This document shows positions 5,187 through 7,128 of a stretch of 7,128 bases of DNA, piece after piece. The notes under the pieces are model-generated. The model saw nothing but the letters and a program-made list of their open reading frames with translations. It had not been told where the DNA came from and searched no databases. A program made the translations under genes and the position numbers. The DNA comes from Bacteroidales bacterium. GTDB lineage: Bacteria; Bacteroidota; Bacteroidia; Bacteroidales; UBA7960. Every line of letters starts with the position of its first letter. Within the stretch, counting starts at the first letter, position 1. Where the stretch lies: positions 1-7,128 of the forward strand of contig SLPR01000061.1 of NCBI GenBank assembly GCA_007131895.1. The letters are read 5' to 3'.

Positions 5187-7097
5187 ATGAGTGCAAATTA
5201 TAATGAAGACAGCATAAAATCCCTCGAGTGGGATGAGCATATCAGGCTACGTCCGGGTATGTACATTGGAAAATTAGGTGACGGCAGTTCACATGACGAT
5301 GGCATTTATGTGCTTATCAAGGAGATTATCGACAACTCCATTGATGAGTTTATCATGGGCAACGGCAAAACCATTGAAGTGAGTATTTCCGAAAAAATGA
5401 TTACCGTGCGCGATTATGGCCGTGGAATCCCTTTGGGAAAAGTTGTGGAATGTGTATCGCGTATGAACACCGGCGCCAAATACGAAGGCAAGGCATTTAA
5501 GAAAACTGTGGGGTTAAACGGTGTGGGTACCAAGGCCGTGAATGCATTGGCCGGCCAGTTTACCATTCAGTCCATCAGAGATGGAAAAACAAAAATAGCA
5601 AGATTTGAAAAGGGTGTGCTGGTGGAGGAGTTTCCTGAAGAGGTCCATAATGGCCGCCGGGGCACCAAGGTTAGCTTTATACCTGATGAAGAGATATTTG
5701 GTAAGTACCGGTATATCAATGATTATATTGAGAAAATGCTATGGAACTATGTTTTTCTCAACAAAGGGCTTGCCATACATTTTAACGGGAACAAACTCTT
5801 TTCGGAAAGAGGTCTTTTTGACCTTCTCACCCGAAATATCGATACTCCAATTTGCTATCCTATCATTCACCTGCAGGAGGATGATTTGGAGTTTGCCTTT
5901 ACCCATAGTGCTACCCAATACAGCGAAGAGTATTTTTCGTTTGTAAACGGGCAGCATACTACCCAGGGGGGGACACACCAAAACGCCTTTCGGGAATCAC
6001 TGACCAAAACCATACGTGATTTTTACAAGCGTGATTTTGATTCCAGCGACATCAAAACATCCATCATCGTGGCCCTTAGCATAAGGGTGAATGAGCCGGT
6101 TTTTGAGTCACAGACCAAAACCAAGCTGGGTTCTCAATACATGGATGGCAATGGCAACGGGGGCGCAACCATCAAAAATTTCATTGCGGATATTCTTAAG
6201 CGACGACTTGATAATTACCTGCACATGAATCCTGAAACCGCAGACGCCCTGCTGAGAAAGATTCTGCAAAGTGAGAGAGAACGCAAGGATATGGCCAGTA
6301 TTAAAAAGCTGGCCAAAGAGCGGGTGAAAAAGGCCAGTCTCCACAATAAAAAATTGCGTGACTGCAGGGTTCACTACAACGGTAACCACGAGAAGCGACA
6401 GGAAACCACCCTTTTTATTACCGAGGGAGACTCTGCATCCGGAAGTATCACCAAAGCCCGTGATGTAAACACCCAGGCTGTTTTCAGTCTCAAGGGCAAG
6501 CCCCTTAATTGCTATGGCCTTACCAAGAAGATTGTTTATGAAAATGAAGAGTTTAACCTGCTGCAGGCCGCTTTGAATATTGAAGACAGCATTGAGGATT
6601 TGCGCTATAACAATATTGTAATCGCTACGGATGCCGATGTTGATGGTATGCACATCCGGTTGCTGCTGATTACCTTCTTTTTGCAGTTTTTCCCGGATCT
6701 GGTTCGCAACGGGCATTTGTTTATTCTTCAAACCCCGCTTTTCAGGGTGCGCAACAAGCAGCAAACCATTTACTGCTATTCTGAAAATGAACGAAGGGCA
6801 GCCATGGAGGAGCTCAAAGGCAAGCCTGAAATTACCCGATTCAAAGGTTTGGGAGAGATTTCTCCTGACGAATTTGAAAACTTTATTGGAAAGGGAATCA
6901 GACTGGATCCGGTTTTGTTGCAAAAAGACGGCAGCCTGAAAGAAATGCTGGAATTTTACATGGGTAAGAACACACCCGACCGGCAGAATTTTATCATTGA
7001 CAACCTGCGGGTTGACCTTGATCTGGTGGAAGTACCCGAAATATCTGAAGTGCCTGAAATATCTGAAAAACCAGAAATGGCCGAAATAGCCAAGTGA
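5187..7097 (+). CDS. parE: DNA topoisomerase IV subunit B (type IIA, GyrB/ParE family)
   Basis: This 636-residue ATPase subunit would pair with a ParC/GyrA-type subunit to pass one DNA duplex through another and decatenate daughter chromosomes in the cytoplasm. The GHKL ATPase shows EIIDNSIDE (46-54; catalytic Glu46, Mg-binding Asn50), DYGRGIP (76-82) and the lid GLNGVGTKAVNAL (109-121). The transducer has QTKTKLG (309-315), with Gln309 and Lys311 as the ATP-contacting pair. The TOPRIM domain has EGDSASGS (413-420, Glu413), TDADVDGMHIR (481-491; metal-binding Asp482, Asp484, Asp486) and RFKGLGEISPDEF (551-563). All key residues are present. The Ser in EGDSASGS, where GyrB has Gly, and the KGKPLNCYGLTKK block match Bacteroidota ParE as I know it, so ParE is preferred to GyrB. 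The length is ordinary. The last 23 or so residues are an acidic repeat tail. The gene has its own promoter; parC often follows parE in this phylum, but is outside the window. Confidence 0.95.
   Translation: MSANYNEDSIKSLEWDEHIRLRPGMYIGKLGDGSSHDDGIYVLIKEIIDNSIDEFIMGNGKTIEVSISEKMITVRDYGRGIPLGKVVECVSRMNTGAKYEGKAFKKTVGLNGVGTKAVNALAGQFTIQSIRDGKTKIARFEKGVLVEEFPEEVHNGRRGTKVSFIPDEEIFGKYRYINDYIEKMLWNYVFLNKGLAIHFNGNKLFSERGLFDLLTRNIDTPICYPIIHLQEDDLEFAFTHSATQYSEEYFSFVNGQHTTQGGTHQNAFRESLTKTIRDFYKRDFDSSDIKTSIIVALSIRVNEPVFESQTKTKLGSQYMDGNGNGGATIKNFIADILKRRLDNYLHMNPETADALLRKILQSERERKDMASIKKLAKERVKKASLHNKKLRDCRVHYNGNHEKRQETTLFITEGDSASGSITKARDVNTQAVFSLKGKPLNCYGLTKKIVYENEEFNLLQAALNIEDSIEDLRYNNIVIATDADVDGMHIRLLLITFFLQFFPDLVRNGHLFILQTPLFRVRNKQQTIYCYSENERRAAMEELKGKPEITRFKGLGEISPDEFENFIGKGIRLDPVLLQKDGSLKEMLEFYMGKNTPDRQNFIIDNLRVDLDLVEVPEISEVPEISEKPEMAEIAK
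7029..7091 (+). repeat. 18-bp tandem repeat coding the ParE C-terminal tail
   Basis: Units at 7029-7046 and 7047-7064 match at 16 of 18 bases and encode EVPEIS twice. A degenerate third unit (7065-7082) encodes EKPEMA, and a half unit (7083-7091) encodes EIA. Because 18 is a multiple of three, gain or loss of a unit keeps the frame. The tail is acidic and lies beyond the conserved TOPRIM domain end, so it is probably disordered and tolerant of length change. Confidence 0.85.
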
Positions 7098-7128
7098 TTT
7101 CTTTTCAGTATTGTCAGTGAAAAAAAAG
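7098..7128 (+). other. Start of the region downstream of parE
   Basis: These 31 bases after the parE stop show no hairpin. A GTG at 7117 followed by three Lys codons could begin the next gene, but only four codons are visible, so no gene is called. Confidence 0.3.

Noticed and set aside
6108..6923. A 271-codon minus-strand open frame antisense to parE.
   Set aside because: The plus-strand frame carries every ParE catalytic motif. The antisense frame is an artefact of its codon usage and shows no recognisable domain.
5187..7097. Assignment as GyrB.
   Set aside because: The overall fold is shared, but the EGDSASGS TOPRIM motif and the KGKPLNCYGLTKK block match Bacteroidota ParE. A final answer needs a tree with both paralogs.
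7117..7128. A GTG start followed by three Lys codons just after parE.
   Set aside because: Only four codons are visible and the A-run could be chance, so a gene cannot be supported.

Overview
The window looks like chromosomal DNA of a Bacteroidota bacterium. Three things point there: a type IIA topoisomerase B subunit with the Bacteroidota-style ParE signature (EGDSASGS in the TOPRIM domain), a carboxypeptidase-regulatory-like plus TonB-plug plus beta-barrel outer membrane protein, and promoter-like elements that fit the Bacteroidota consensus TAnnTTTG instead of a TATAAT box. Intergenic DNA is much richer in A+T than the genes. I see no mobile element, CRISPR array, rRNA or tRNA.

Layout from left to right. 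Positions 1-276 (minus strand) hold the N-terminal 92 codons of an RmlD-type dTDP-4-dehydrorhamnose reductase, cut by the window edge. A 264-bp A+T-rich divergent spacer (277-540) follows. Positions 541-1998 (plus) encode a 485-residue soluble protein with strongly patterned motifs that I cannot assign to a known function. It converges on a large outer membrane receptor gene (2070-4607, minus), and a compact bidirectional hairpin terminator (2016-2047) lies between them. The 579-bp spacer 4608-5186 has no convincing protein gene. It does hold a minus-strand intrinsic terminator with no obvious gene to terminate, a long inverted repeat, and a good Bacteroidota promoter facing right. Positions 5187-7097 (plus) encode ParE, ending in a short repeat-coded acidic tail. 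The last 31 bases run toward the next gene.

The four genes have different jobs (surface polysaccharide precursor synthesis, unknown, outer membrane uptake or surface protein, chromosome decatenation). Each has its own orientation, so they look like separately transcribed neighbours and not one system. The parts most worth a second look are the uncharacterised 541-1998 family and the structured stretch at about 4749-4912, which could be a small RNA or an attenuated leader of the receptor gene. I found no clear evidence of a novel multi-gene system.
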